Source of the DNA: an uncultured Eubacteriales bacterium
GTDB lineage: Bacteria > Bacillota > Clostridia > Oscillospirales > Oscillospiraceae
Length of the DNA: 25,630 bases
Direction: 5' to 3'
Assembly (NCBI GenBank): GCA_900544295.1
Contig: UQUO01000027.1
Coordinates: forward strand, 1 to 25,630
Shown: positions 25,406 to 25,630 of the stretch, piece after piece
How the letters are laid out: each line of letters opens with the position of its first letter
Numbering within the stretch: the stretch's first letter is position 1
Position numbers and translations under genes: made by a program
The notes under the pieces: generated by a model
Told to the model about the DNA's origin: nothing
What the model saw: the letters and a program-made list of their open reading frames with translations, nothing else
Database searches by the model: none

Positions 25406-25616
25406 CCCCAAAGAAAAGCGCTTTTGGGGTGGTGGCGCCCCCGTGAGGTTTCGGGACCCACCCGCCTCTCCCACTCGCGTGGGAGGTGCCACTCGGCCGC
25501 TAAGGTGTCCGCTTCGCGGACGGATTGGATCACTCGCCCCAGGGGCGAGGGGTTTGGGCTGGCGGAAGTCTAGCCCAGTAAAAGTTTTTTGCCCCGCTTT
25601 TTTACAAAAAAGCGGG
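25406..25616. repeat. Cluster of five further hairpins
   Basis: Stems in order: CCCCAAA around AAAAGCGCTTTT to GGGG (25406-25429); CTCCCAC with GTGGGAG (25468-25485); GTCCGC with GCGGAC (25507-25521); CTCGCC with GGCGAG (25533-25549); CCCGCTTTTTT with AAAAAAGCGGG (25593-25616). The gene-free end 25281-25630 contains little else. Short open frames here are by-products of the repeat. Confidence 0.7.
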
Positions 25617-25630
25617 CGGGGTCCAGGGGC

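Noticed and set aside
25237..25446. A 69-residue open frame at the right end
   Set aside because: It runs through a terminator and the repeat hairpins and overlaps the stop of the P-loop gene; it is a repeat-derived artefact.

Overview
The window looks like a chromosomal segment of a GC-rich Gram-positive anaerobe, most likely a gut-type Clostridia member (Oscillospirales-like). The reasons are sigma-A promoters of the TTGACA/TATAAT type, strong AGGAGG ribosome sites mixed with GTG and TTG starts, a short Gram-positive type glucose-6-phosphate isomerase, a serC-serA pair, a MepA-type MATE gene behind a structured leader, and hairpin-rich intergenic repeats at both ends. The taxonomic call is inference from gene content and style, because no rRNA or tRNA is present.

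Layout. 1-447 is a gene-free block of GC-rich hairpins. uvrA (448-3279, minus) follows. Next is a small regulatory island, 3374-3827: an XRE repressor diverging from a 51-residue protein. It is bracketed by two identical 39-bp copies of a terminator sequence, the first of which also supplies the -35 box of uvrA. From 9341 back to 3960 (minus) runs a four-gene set: an Old-Yellow-Enzyme/4Fe-4S/FAD reductase, an alpha/beta-hydrolase-fold protein, a two-module VOC protein and an MFS carrier. A MarR regulator (9633-10139, plus) diverges from it. This is the most interesting accessory locus: it resembles a carrier-plus-reductase cassette for an unknown small molecule, and two of its enzymes lack the canonical catalytic residues of their folds.

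From 10190 a strong promoter drives a short leader that folds into a terminator and resembles the mepA (guanidine-IV) riboswitch class. It stands in front of a MATE efflux gene that has been broken by internal deletions and a frameshift. A PAP2-type membrane phosphatase (minus), glutamyl-Q tRNA(Asp) synthetase (plus) and a CtpE-like P-type ATPase (minus) follow; the last two overlap at their 3' ends.

The rest is housekeeping. serC-serA (minus) supplies serine. mtaB (minus) and a cysteine desulfurase (plus) diverge from starts only 26 bp apart and are both linked to sulfur chemistry. They are followed by an AI-2E family membrane protein (minus), a D-alanyl-D-alanine carboxypeptidase, pgi and a small orphan P-loop protein (all plus). 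The window closes with another hairpin-dense repeat block (25363-25616). No CRISPR array, transposase, integrase, rRNA or tRNA was recognised.
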